A stretch of 64,000 bases of DNA from DATFVJ01 sp963826515 (GTDB taxonomy: Bacteria; Actinomycetota; Actinomycetes; Streptosporangiales; Streptosporangiaceae), in contig CAWGXI010000016.1 of assembly GCA_963826515.1 (NCBI GenBank), forward strand, positions 1 to 64,000. Direction: 5' to 3'. Numbering within the stretch: position 1 is the first letter of the stretch; each line of letters begins with the position of its first letter. The notes beneath the pieces are model-generated. The model made no database searches, was not told the origin of the DNA, and saw only the letters and a program-made list of their open reading frames with translations. Position numbers and translations under genes: made by a program. Below, piece by piece: positions 55,929 through 63,264 of this stretch.

Positions 55929-56714
55929 GTGAGAACGACGCCGAGACCAGTTGACACAGAGCCGCGCAATCCGGTCAGGGCGTGGAGCCGGATGGGCCGC
56001 GCCGCGGGATACATCGCCGGGTCTGCTCTGCTGGCGGGAACTGTGCTGTTCCTCCTGGACGCTGCCGGCCTCCTTGGTTCCGGACCGGTTTACCGCCCTT
56101 CGGGCGCGGGGCCGCTGGTGGACCAGGCCACGTTCTTCGCCGCGTACTTCGCGCATCAGCACCACATCGTGTGGGACATTATCGCCAGAGACACGATCCT
56201 GCCGGTCGCCTATCTCGCCCTCATCATCGCGGCGCTCGCGGTACGGAACCGTACCGGGTCCCGTCACCCCGAAGGCCAGCTCCTGGTGACCTCGTTCATC
56301 GTGGGTGGCGTTTTCTCGATCCTCGCGGACCTTACCTTCCTCGCGGCCGCGGAGTACCGGCGGCAAACCGGGTGGCCGGTCCGCCCCGCCGCGATCACGG
56401 TAGCGGTCGGGCAGACGGTGGAAGGCATCCAGACACTGACGCATTGGCCGGAGGCGTTCGGGTTCGCCGTCCTCGCGTGCGGGCTCGTGGCGCTGGGCCG
56501 GCTGTGCGGCGAACACCGCATCTTCCCTGCCTCGCTGGGAGCTCTGACCTACCTTGAGGCGTTGCTGCTGCTGGGCATCGCAGTGACCGGCCTGATCCCC
56601 TACGACGCCGGGTACAACTGGCTGAGCCTGGCCGCGGGAGCGGTCGTGGGCCCGGTGCTGTCGATATGGCTCGGCACATGCCTCGGCCGGCTCGAGACCC
56701 AGGCCGCGAACTGA
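55929..56714 (+). CDS. Integral membrane protein with about seven segments (DUF4386-like)
   Basis: About 261 residues with hydrophobic segments at YIAGSALLAGTVLFLLDAAG, ILPVAYLALIIAALAV, LLVTSFIVGGVFSILADLTF, FGFAVLACGLVALGRLCG, LLLLGIAVTGLIPY and LAAGAVVGPVLSIWLG. It resembles the DUF4386 group of polytopic proteins. GTG 55929 is favoured over ATG 55914 because AGGAGG lies five bases in front of it. It follows the YceI pseudogene by 15 bp. Function unknown. Confidence 0.75.
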   Translation: MRTTPRPVDTEPRNPVRAWSRMGRAAGYIAGSALLAGTVLFLLDAAGLLGSGPVYRPSGAGPLVDQATFFAAYFAHQHHIVWDIIARDTILPVAYLALIIAALAVRNRTGSRHPEGQLLVTSFIVGGVFSILADLTFLAAAEYRRQTGWPVRPAAITVAVGQTVEGIQTLTHWPEAFGFAVLACGLVALGRLCGEHRIFPASLGALTYLEALLLLGIAVTGLIPYDAGYNWLSLAAGAVVGPVLSIWLGTCLGRLETQAAN

Positions 56715-57099
56715 CCGGACCCGCTCCGCGCTCGGATGCGCCGTGACAGCGGCCGGGCAGCTGCCGGCTCTCCGCCCCTGGCGGACGCCGGCATCCTGGC
56801 TCGGGCATCTGAGACCGCCGCCACAGAATCGGCTGTTCTGTGGGGCCGCTGCGGCGCCTGAGGCCATACGAGCGGGGCAGCGCGCGTATTCGGCAGGGCC
56901 TGGTCTCGCCATGAGTGGCGCGCAGCAGCCCGTCCACCCACTGTGACGGTTGCCGTCTGCCTGGCAGCTGGCCTTGGCGCCCGCGGCGGGGATTGTGCGC
57001 AGTTGGAGGTTCGCACCCTGCCCGCCGCCGTGCCGGCGGGCGTCGCTGGGTAGCTGGCGGTCCTGGTCGGCTGATGTCATGCTCGGTCTCGCGCGTTCT
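56715..57099. other. Non-coding stretch
   Basis: No family resemblance on either strand between the membrane-protein gene and the IS1182 remnant. Confidence 0.4.
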
Positions 57100-57400
57100 T
57101 TCCTCGTGCTCCTGGAGCGGCGCGGTCCGCCCGGCCGCGCAGCGGACCTCGCCGGCGGGCAGGTCAACGTGGAAGGCGTCCGTGGTGAACCGGCCGGCCG
57201 GGGCGACCGGCGGCTGCACCTTGCAGTGGATGTCCGCCTCGGCCTGCTCCAGGTGTCCAGCAGCTCCCCCCGCCGTAGCCGTCTTCGGCTGACAGCAGTT
57301 CGGCCGCTGCGACGGTTCCGGGGAGCTGCAGGACGCCGGTGTGCCGCAGCATGACCTCGGCTCGGTAGCTGGTGTGGCCAGCGGTGGTGCCGTGCCACCA
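57100..57400 (-). pseudogene. IS1182-family transposase, C-terminal remnant
   Basis: The minus strand reads HTSYRAEVMLRHTGVLQLPG, AAELLSAEDGYGG, then in another frame KVQPPVAPAGRFTTDAFHVD and LPAGEVRCAAGRTAPL. The 'GGFT-DDF-VD-AGTVTCPAG' type motif is diagnostic of the IS1182 C-terminal part. Several frameshifts; catalytic residues mostly lost. Confidence 0.6.
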
Positions 57401-57610
57401 GCGCAGCCGAGCCCAGGGAGCCCTCGTCATCGCAGGACTGGTGGTAGACGGCCGCCACTGACCCGGACCCGGCAGGCTTGCCGGACCCTCGCACCAGCGA
57501 CCAGACCGACCTGGTCTGAAGCCACCTGGCCGGCCGCCGGACGCGGGCATGGCCCGTGAACCCAGGAAATACGGGGACGCTGATCCGCGGTCCTTGGGAG
57601 ACTGCGCGGC

Positions 57611-58309
57611 ATGGATGTCAGGGACAGCCGGAATCCGGTCCTGGTTAGTGCCCGGCGGTGGCTGGCCCGGGTCAACGCGTGCCATCCCTGGAATCACAAC
57701 GAGCACTTCCATGACTGGATCCTGCGCAACCTGCCCGCCCGGCGCCAGGTCGCCGTCGACGTCGGCTGCGGGACCGGCGTGCTCGCCGGGAAATTGGCCC
57801 CGCACTTCGCGCGCGTCACCGGGATCGACGCTGACGAGGGCATGGCCGCCACAGCAAGCGCACACTTGGCCGGCTGCCCGCAGGTGAGCATCCGCTGGTG
57901 CGGCTTCGCCGAGTTCGCCTCAGCGGCCGATGACGGCGGGGCTGATCTGATCACGATGGTGGCCGTATTGCACCATCTCGACCTCGCCGACACCCTGGCC
58001 CGCATCCCGGGGCTCCTGGCACCCGGCGGCCGGCTGCTCGTCGTCGGCCTGACCCGCGTGGACTCGCCGGCCGATCTGGCGGTTGACCTCATCTCGGCCG
58101 CGGCGAACCCCGCCATGGGCCTGATCAGGTATCCGCGGCCGGCCCGCCCGACCCGCGAATCCGCCGACGGCCAGCCGCTCATGCCCATCAGGGCTCCCGC
58201 TACCACCCTCGCCGACATCACCGCAGCGGCCAGAACCCGCCTGCCCGGCGCCACGGTCCGACCGCGCCTGTTCTTCCGGTACACCCTGCGCTGGGACAAC
58301 CCGCGATAA
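57611..58309 (+). CDS. Class I SAM-dependent methyltransferase
   Basis: A 232-residue methyltransferase with motif I VAVDVGCGTGVLAGKLAPHF, acidic motif II (VTGIDADEGM), the motif IV region LITMVAVLHHLDLADTLARI and PGLLAPGGRLLVVGLTR as post-I strand. The N-terminus (HPWNHNEHFHDWILRNLP) and the ending with YTLRWDNP are typical of a small actinobacterial family without assigned substrate. ATG 57611 opens directly before the family's start. It is monocistronic and convergent with the epoxide-hydrolase operon across a strong hairpin. Confidence 0.88.
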   Translation: MDVRDSRNPVLVSARRWLARVNACHPWNHNEHFHDWILRNLPARRQVAVDVGCGTGVLAGKLAPHFARVTGIDADEGMAATASAHLAGCPQVSIRWCGFAEFASAADDGGADLITMVAVLHHLDLADTLARIPGLLAPGGRLLVVGLTRVDSPADLAVDLISAAANPAMGLIRYPRPARPTRESADGQPLMPIRAPATTLADITAAARTRLPGATVRPRLFFRYTLRWDNPR

Positions 58310-58380
58310 CAGCCCCCGGCCAACGCGGGTCGATACCGGCAGACCACACCGGTACCCGCCGCCCGATCACAAACCGCAAC

Positions 58381-58402
58381 CGGCACCCCACCGGGGGTGC
58401 CG
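58381..58402. terminator. Strong GC hairpin between convergent genes
   Basis: CGGCACCCC (58381-58389) and GGGGTGCCG (58394-58402) form a perfect 9-bp stem with a 4-nt loop. It has no U-tract, like many actinobacterial terminators, and sits between the convergent methyltransferase and hydrolase genes, so it could serve both. Confidence 0.6.
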
Positions 58403-58512
58403 CACCCATCGCCGCCGTTTAGGTACCCGTGGGGCATGGCGACGACTATCTTGAACGGCGTGCCCGAAAGATCGTTATGCGCATCCAGGTGACTTGGCCT
58501 ACGGACGCTCAG

Positions 58513-59352
58513 TTACCCGACGGTGCCCGGCCCGCGCAGCCAGTCGAGGAGGAGCTGGTTGAGTCGGTCCGGTGCGTCCAGCGGGATCCAGTGGCTGGCG
58601 CCTTCGATCACCTCGTAACGCCACGGCGCCTGGACGTAGGCGCCTGATTTCTCCATCCGCTCGCCGTCCAGGTAGTGGTCGTTGGTGGACCAGATGCCGA
58701 GGGTGGGGGCCCGCACTGGAGGGAGTTCCGGAGCCGGCCCGGGCATCCGGGGGGCCAGGTTCGCCCGGTACCAGTTCAGTGAAGCGGTGAGCGCGCCGGG
58801 GCGGGACAGGTCGTGCAGGTAGCGTTCCTGGTCGCCGTCGCCGCGGCTGAACCGGCGCAGCCAGGCCCAGTCGTCGTGGGCGAGCGTGGCCTCGGCGATG
58901 CCTTCGAACTGGAAGAACAGCTGGTACCAGGCCATCTCGTCCTGCCGGAGCGTGCGCGGCGCGCGTGGGTGGCCGACCGAAAGCACGACGAGTTTGTTGA
59001 CCCGGTTGGGCTGGAGCATGGCGGTGAACCACCCGACGGCCGCTCCCCAGTCGTGCCCCACCAGATGCGCGGATGCGACCCCCAGCGCGTCGAGTAGCCC
59101 GGCCATGTCGCCGACCGCGTTGGCCAGCGCGTAGTCGGCGACCGCAGCCGGGCGGCCAGAGCGCCCGAACCCCCGCAGGTCCGGGGCGATCACGCGGAAG
59201 CGGTGCCCGGTGAGGAACCGGATCTGGTGGCGCCACAGGTAGCAGGAGTCTGGCCAGCCGTGGATCAGCAGCACCGGGGTGCCGCTGCCGTGATCTTCCA
59301 CATACAGCGGAACCCCGTTGACCTCGATGATCCGCCCCTCGCCGGTGCTCAC
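58513..59352 (-). CDS. Alpha/beta hydrolase, epoxide hydrolase-like
   Basis: A 279-residue hydrolase. The oxyanion motif HGWPD is in VLLIHGWPDSCYLWRHQI, the nucleophile Asp is in LVGHDWGAAVGW (the Asp-type elbow of epoxide hydrolases and haloalkane dehalogenases), and the final His is in EGASHWIPLDAPDRLNQLL. The start GTG overlaps the stop of the FAD monooxygenase gene by 4 nt, so both are translated together. A monooxygenase making an epoxide and a hydrolase opening it would be a natural pair; substrate unknown. Confidence 0.9.
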   Translation of the reverse strand: MSTGEGRIIEVNGVPLYVEDHGSGTPVLLIHGWPDSCYLWRHQIRFLTGHRFRVIAPDLRGFGRSGRPAAVADYALANAVGDMAGLLDALGVASAHLVGHDWGAAVGWFTAMLQPNRVNKLVVLSVGHPRAPRTLRQDEMAWYQLFFQFEGIAEATLAHDDWAWLRRFSRGDGDQERYLHDLSRPGALTASLNWYRANLAPRMPGPAPELPPVRAPTLGIWSTNDHYLDGERMEKSGAYVQAPWRYEVIEGASHWIPLDAPDRLNQLLLDWLRGPGTVG

Positions 59353-60758
59353 GCCTGCACGCCCGGCAGTTGGGCGCGGGACGGGCCCGGCGGGACGAAC
59401 GCCTCGCGGTCCTCCGCGGCCGCGATGACCCGGCGGGCGAAGGCGGGCCGGGCGAACACCTGCTCGGGCAGTGCCTGCATCGTGATGATCTCCATCATGG
59501 CCCGGAAGATGTCAGCGTCGTACAGCATCGCTGTCGCGGATGCCTTCTGGAGCAGTTCCGCCGGGCCGGTGGGCTGGGGGGCGGGCGTGCCGTCGATGGC
59601 CGCGTCCAGTTGTGCCTTGCGGGCCCGGTCGAACTCCACCGTGGCCCGGTACCAGGGGATCACCTGGTCCTCGGTTATCCGGTCGTGCTCGGCCGCGAGC
59701 GCAACCGGGTCACCCAGATGGTTGCCGATGACCTCGACGGTTCCCACGGCGTGGATGAACCCCATGGTCATTCCCCGGCCCAGCGACGGGTTCGTGCAGC
59801 ACGCCGAGTCACCGACGGTGACCAGGCCCGTCACCACCGGCGTGCCGTCCACCGCGAGCCGCCGGCGCCGGTCCACGATGCCGCTCATCGCCAGCACATC
59901 GGTGAGGGGTTCGCCGTCGAGCAGGTGCGCGTGAAGCGGGCACGCGGCGACCAGGGCCGTCCACTTCTCCGGCTGGCGCAGTTCCTTGAGCGCCTGGTCG
60001 CGGGAGGAGATGTACACCGTCACCGACCACGTTCCCGCATCGCCGGGCAAGGTCAGCAGGGAGAAGGAGCCGAACGGTGTCAGCAAGCCGGTGATGAACT
60101 GAGGCTGCTCGCCAGCGGCCGAGCGGAAGTAGCGGGTGTAGTAGGTGAACCCCGAGTCCTCGGCCTCCTCCGCCAGCGGCCGGGCGCCCAGCGCCGCCAG
60201 CCACCCGGGCAGCACCGACCGCCGCCCCATCGCGTCGATAACCAGGTCAGCGACGAGCTCCTCACCACCCGAGGTACGCACGCCGGTCACGTGGGGGACG
60301 CCCGTGACCGCCGCCGGGCCGGTCACCAGCTCGGTAACCGACACCCCCCGGCGGATATCGACACGCTCCCCGGCGGTGGCCGCCACCGCGTACTCGATCA
60401 CCGGCCGCCGGCCCGTGACCGTGGCGAACCGCTCGTCTCCCTCGCGCCGTGCGCGGTCGGTGATGAACGGCGGCAGCAGTGACAGCACGTCGAACGAGGT
60501 GCCACCCGCCTCCAGGAGAGCCTGCGCCACCTCCGGCAACCTCTCAGCGAGCAGCCGATAGCCGGTCGCATGCAAGAAGTGCGGCTGCCGGAACTGGGCC
60601 ACGCCGCGCCGCTGCCACCCCTGCCACGCCTCCTCCGGGGAACCGGGCAGACCGCCATCGTCGCGTTCGACGACGGTGACCTCATGCCCCGCGCTCGCGA
60701 GCATCAGCGCCGCCGAAAGACCCACCACCCCGCCCCCGATGACGACGATCTTGGGCAT
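59349..60758 (-). CDS. FAD-dependent monooxygenase/oxidoreductase
   Basis: A 469-residue flavoprotein. The FAD-binding motif is IVVIGGGVVGLSAALMLASA, and the GD-type motif GDSACCTNPSLGRGMTMG binds the ribityl chain as in p-hydroxybenzoate-hydroxylase-type enzymes. The middle part (VIDAMGRRSVLPGWLAALGA) is typical of actinobacterial tailoring or catabolic monooxygenases. It forms an operon with the coupled epoxide hydrolase downstream. The start at 60758 follows a short leader. Substrate not predictable. Confidence 0.9.
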   Translation of the reverse strand: MPKIVVIGGGVVGLSAALMLASAGHEVTVVERDDGGLPGSPEEAWQGWQRRGVAQFRQPHFLHATGYRLLAERLPEVAQALLEAGGTSFDVLSLLPPFITDRARREGDERFATVTGRRPVIEYAVAATAGERVDIRRGVSVTELVTGPAAVTGVPHVTGVRTSGGEELVADLVIDAMGRRSVLPGWLAALGARPLAEEAEDSGFTYYTRYFRSAAGEQPQFITGLLTPFGSFSLLTLPGDAGTWSVTVYISSRDQALKELRQPEKWTALVAACPLHAHLLDGEPLTDVLAMSGIVDRRRRLAVDGTPVVTGLVTVGDSACCTNPSLGRGMTMGFIHAVGTVEVIGNHLGDPVALAAEHDRITEDQVIPWYRATVEFDRARKAQLDAAIDGTPAPQPTGPAELLQKASATAMLYDADIFRAMMEIITMQALPEQVFARPAFARRVIAAAEDREAFVPPGPSRAQLPGVQA

Positions 60759-60912
60759 CCAGCCACCCCCTCAAATCGAACGGCACAATAACGGCGCTGA
60801 CGCGGCATGCCGCACCCCTACTGCTCCCGCAGACCATGCCCGCCGAACCGGCCTCTCCGCAGATCCTGTCATCCGCCAGGCAGTCGGCGCCACCAGCAAC
60901 CAGGCCACCGCG

Positions 60913-61098
60913 CCAAGGCCCCATGTCCGGCGCGATCACCCGAAAACCCCTCGCGGCCAGAAACGGGATCTGGTGCCGCCACACGTAGGCGCAATCCGGC
61001 CAGCCATGAATGAGCAGCACCGGGTCTCCGCTTCCGTGGTCCTCCACGCACAGCAAGGTCCCGGTGACCTCGACCGTCCGGATCTGGTCTGCGCTCAT
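60913..61098 (-). pseudogene. Epoxide hydrolase-like gene, N-terminal fragment (truncated paralogue)
   Basis: ATG 61098 opens a frame with TVEVTGTLLCVEDHGSGDPV and LLIHGWPDCAYVWRHQIPFL to RVIAPDMGPW, then stops matching at about 60913. It is clearly related to the first 60 residues of the hydrolase at 59352. The nucleophile and His parts are missing; the leftover frame runs into the upstream region of the FAD gene. A duplicated hydrolase was therefore truncated here. Confidence 0.8.
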
Positions 61099-61124
61099 GC
61101 CACCCCCGTACGGGAACCCCCAAG

Positions 61125-61781
61125 ATGACACCGGCGTATTCTCGCGTGGTGACAGCGCAAGGCACGGCGGTAGAGCCAGCGCATCCGCCGGCGGCCATGC
61201 TGCGGGTGACCAACCCGGTCGTTCGGCTGCTGCTGCGTTCGCCGGTTGGCGGCCCGATGCGCAGGCAATTCATGGTGCTGCGCTTTTATGGCCGCAAGAC
61301 CGGGCAGCGCTGCTACATCCCGGTTGTCGTCCACCGGCTGGGTGAGGAGTTGTACTCGCTGACGGACGCCCGCTGGCGCCACAACTTCCGCGACGGCGCC
61401 GATGCCGAGGTCACCCTCGACGGGCACGTCACCCGGATGCGCGGGCAGCTGCTCGAAGACCCCGCGGTTGTCGCGCCCATCAACGCGCGATTCGGTGTCA
61501 AGAGAGCGCAGCGGATGCTCGGACTCAAGATCCACACCCTGGGAACGCCGTCGGCCGAGGCGCTCGCCGAGGCTGCTAAGCGCTACCGCCTCGGCGCGAT
61601 ACGGCTTACCGTCAAGACCCTGACCGGCGCCCGTAGCCGCCGGTATGTACGGTCAGCGAGTCCTCCGATGCTGAAGGCGATGGCATACAGAACAATCAAT
61701 CTGCAAGAGCGCTTGATTACCCCCCATAGGCGCCCAGATCTGCGCGTAGCGCTGTGTCGTACCTGTTCAGGGCACGGCTGA
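61125..61781 (+). CDS. Deazaflavin (F420)-dependent nitroreductase-family oxidoreductase
   Basis: A 218-residue Ddn-like protein of the split-barrel flavin/deazaflavin fold. Characteristic is LRFYGRKTGQRCYIPVVVHR, the loop binding the F420 tail, then LYSLTDARWRHNFRDGADAE and VTLDGHVTRMRGQLLEDPAV. The last ~40 residues (MLKAMAYRTINLQERLITPH) do not look like the family and may be appended foreign sequence. The start overlaps the start of the divergent truncated hydrolase. Presence of this enzyme implies the host makes F420. Confidence 0.85.
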   Translation: MTPAYSRVVTAQGTAVEPAHPPAAMLRVTNPVVRLLLRSPVGGPMRRQFMVLRFYGRKTGQRCYIPVVVHRLGEELYSLTDARWRHNFRDGADAEVTLDGHVTRMRGQLLEDPAVVAPINARFGVKRAQRMLGLKIHTLGTPSAEALAEAAKRYRLGAIRLTVKTLTGARSRRYVRSASPPMLKAMAYRTINLQERLITPHRRPDLRVALCRTCSGHG

Positions 61782-62180
61782 TCGGTCGCCTACTCGTGAA
61801 TCACCCACCGCTGTCGGAGCTGGCTGACGGGCTGATCGAGGACAACGCGCATGCTGACCGGGGCCGGGCTGTCCCGGGCGTGGCGTCATGACCGGCGCAG
61901 CGGCGCGGGCCGCCGACCGCAACCTGTCCGGCCCCTCCTCGATGACCCGCAGCACGTCGGTGACGGTGGGTTCCCGTGTCCCGGCCAGGCGGTCGTCGAG
62001 CAGGTCGATGGCGCGGCCGAGGATGACTTCTTCGGCGTTGCTGATCCGCCCCTCGCGGACGTCGTGCGTGACATCGTCAGGTACCGGATAGAAGAGAGCC
62101 GCTTTCTGCGCGGTCCTGCTGATGAGCGCGGCGTGCGGGCAGCCTGGTCGGAAGTCATGCGCGGAGGCACAGGACATCAC
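61767..62180 (-). pseudogene. Fragment of an unrecognised, possibly conjugation-related, protein
   Basis: The minus frame has ALFYPVPDDVTHDVREGRIS and LGRAIDLLDDRLAGTREPTV followed by TDVLRVIEEGPDRLR, a helical segment reminiscent of the pre-P-loop part of VirB4/TrbE-like conjugation ATPases. The similarity is weak and from memory. The frame overlaps the 3' end of the deazaflavin gene and has no start or domain context. Confidence 0.25.
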
Positions 62181-62208
62181 TGGGTTCTCGGCCTTAAGGT
62201 CGAAGCCA

Positions 62209-62892
62209 TGCTCATCGCAGAGGACCTCCTTCTCCTCCTCACGGACGATGAGACGGGAAAGCTCGCCGCCAGCGCCAGCGAGGTCGACGTTGCGCTCGGC
62301 GGCGCGCTGCTGGTCGAACTCACCTTAATGCAGCGGGTGGACCTTGCGGGTCCCTCGGAGCAGATCCGAAAGGGCCGCCTGGTCGTCAGGGACGCAACGG
62401 CGACCTCCGACCCGCTGCTCGACGAGGCGCTCGCTACGGTCGGCCAGAAACAAGGCAAGAAACCGCAGAACGTCGTGACGGCTCTGGGCAAGCAGGCACG
62501 CGTTCGCCTGTACGACCGCCTGGTCGGCCGCGGGCTCCTCCGCGCGGAGAGCGGGAAGATCCTCGGCATCTTCCCCGGCCACAACTGGCCGGCTCAGGAC
62601 GCCACCCACGAGGACGCCGTCCGCACCGATCTGCTGACCGCCCTGCGGAACGCCATGACGGCAGACCCGAGGACCGGCGCCCTCATCTCCCTTCTGCTCG
62701 CGTTGAAGGCGGTGCCCAAGGCCGTCGGCCCGGCCGCCGCTGGGCTTTCCAAACGGGAGATGAACGCCAGCGCCAAACGGATCGCCGAGGGTGACTGGGC
62801 CTCCGGCGCTGTGCGTTCATGCCATCGACGGCATGAACGCAGCCGTGATCGCGGCGATCTCTTCGACCGTGGTTCTTGGGGGCGGCTCGTGA
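62209..62892 (+). pseudogene. GPP34-family (Golgi phosphoprotein 3-like) gene, frameshifted near its end
   Basis: ATG 62209 opens MLIAEDLLLLLTDDETGK, the GPP34 start. The body (KARVRLYDRLVGRGLLRAES-like helices, then MTADPRTGALISLLLALKAV) is complete and about 200 residues long. At about 62815 the frame changes: the expected ending AIDGMNAAVIAAISSTVVLG, with stop at 62892, is in another frame, so the actual product would run on to 62912 with a foreign tail. The break coincides with a perfect hairpin (62812-62841). The family binds phosphoinositide-type lipids in eukaryotes; its bacterial role is unclear. Confidence 0.8.
62812..62841. repeat. Perfect 12-bp palindrome at the GPP34 frameshift
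   Basis: TGCGTTCATGCC (62812-62823) and GGCATGAACGCA (62830-62841) are perfect inverted copies around a 6-nt loop. The right arm encodes part of the conserved GMNA ending. The left arm sits where the coding frame breaks, as if it had been overwritten with a copy of the right arm. Confidence 0.85.
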
Positions 62893-63163
62893 TGCCCACT
62901 CGTCCGCTGTAAACGTCCGGATCTGCCCTGATCACGCGGTCGTGCCGCTGCGAGGGCGTACGGCCTCACCCTGCTCCGCTGCTAATTCACGTGCGCGGGG
63001 CCGGGGAAGGGCTGGTCACGGGCGGCTGCGCCCGGGTTCGGGCTGGCCAGCACGACCAGCCGGCCCGGCGCGCCGACCCGTGGCTGGGTATTTCGAAGAT
63101 TGAATGGTTCACGTCAGTCGCAAGACAAGCAGCGGAGACGCATAGCGCCGCTCTACCTGGTAG

Positions 63164-63182
63164 CCCACCCGTGAGGGGTGGG
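63164..63182 (+). terminator. Hairpin followed by T-rich tract
   Basis: CCCACCC (63164-63170) and GGGTGGG (63176-63182) form a 7-bp stem with loop GTGAG, followed by TGTCTTTTCTT. It is the only clear rho-independent-type terminator in the window. Confidence 0.6.
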
Positions 63183-63237
63183 TGTCTTTTCTTGATCGCG
63201 GTGCGCCGGTAGAGGGGGCGGGGCGATTTTGTTCGCA

Positions 63238-63252
63238 ACGTGTGACACACGT
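63238..63252. promoter_or_regulatory. Palindrome ACGTGTGACACACGT upstream of the P-type ATPase
   Basis: A perfect 7-bp inverted repeat (ACGTGTG, central A, CACACGT) ends 12 bp before the GTG start of the ATPase. Position and symmetry suit a repressor operator, for example of an ArsR/SmtB-type metal sensor, but no sensor gene is visible in the window. Confidence 0.4.
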
Positions 63253-63264
63253 CAGAATGAGAGC

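Larger units (their letters stand above)
62893..63264. other. Intergenic region with terminator-like hairpin
   Basis: No gene was seen. It contains the hairpin at 63164-63182 and, nearer the ATPase start, TTGTTCGCAACGTGTGACACACGTCAGAATGAGAG, in which ACGTGTGACACACGT (63238-63252) is a palindrome that could be an operator for the metal-ATPase gene. Confidence 0.45.

Noticed and set aside
55896..57494. 532-codon minus-strand open frame
   Set aside because: Antisense to the DUF4386-like gene; only scattered IS1182-like pieces occur, in several frames, so it is not a single gene.
63160..63195. Hairpin considered as an IS200/IS605 end
   Set aside because: There is no TnpA/TnpB sequence nearby and no second subterminal hairpin; a simple terminator explains it.
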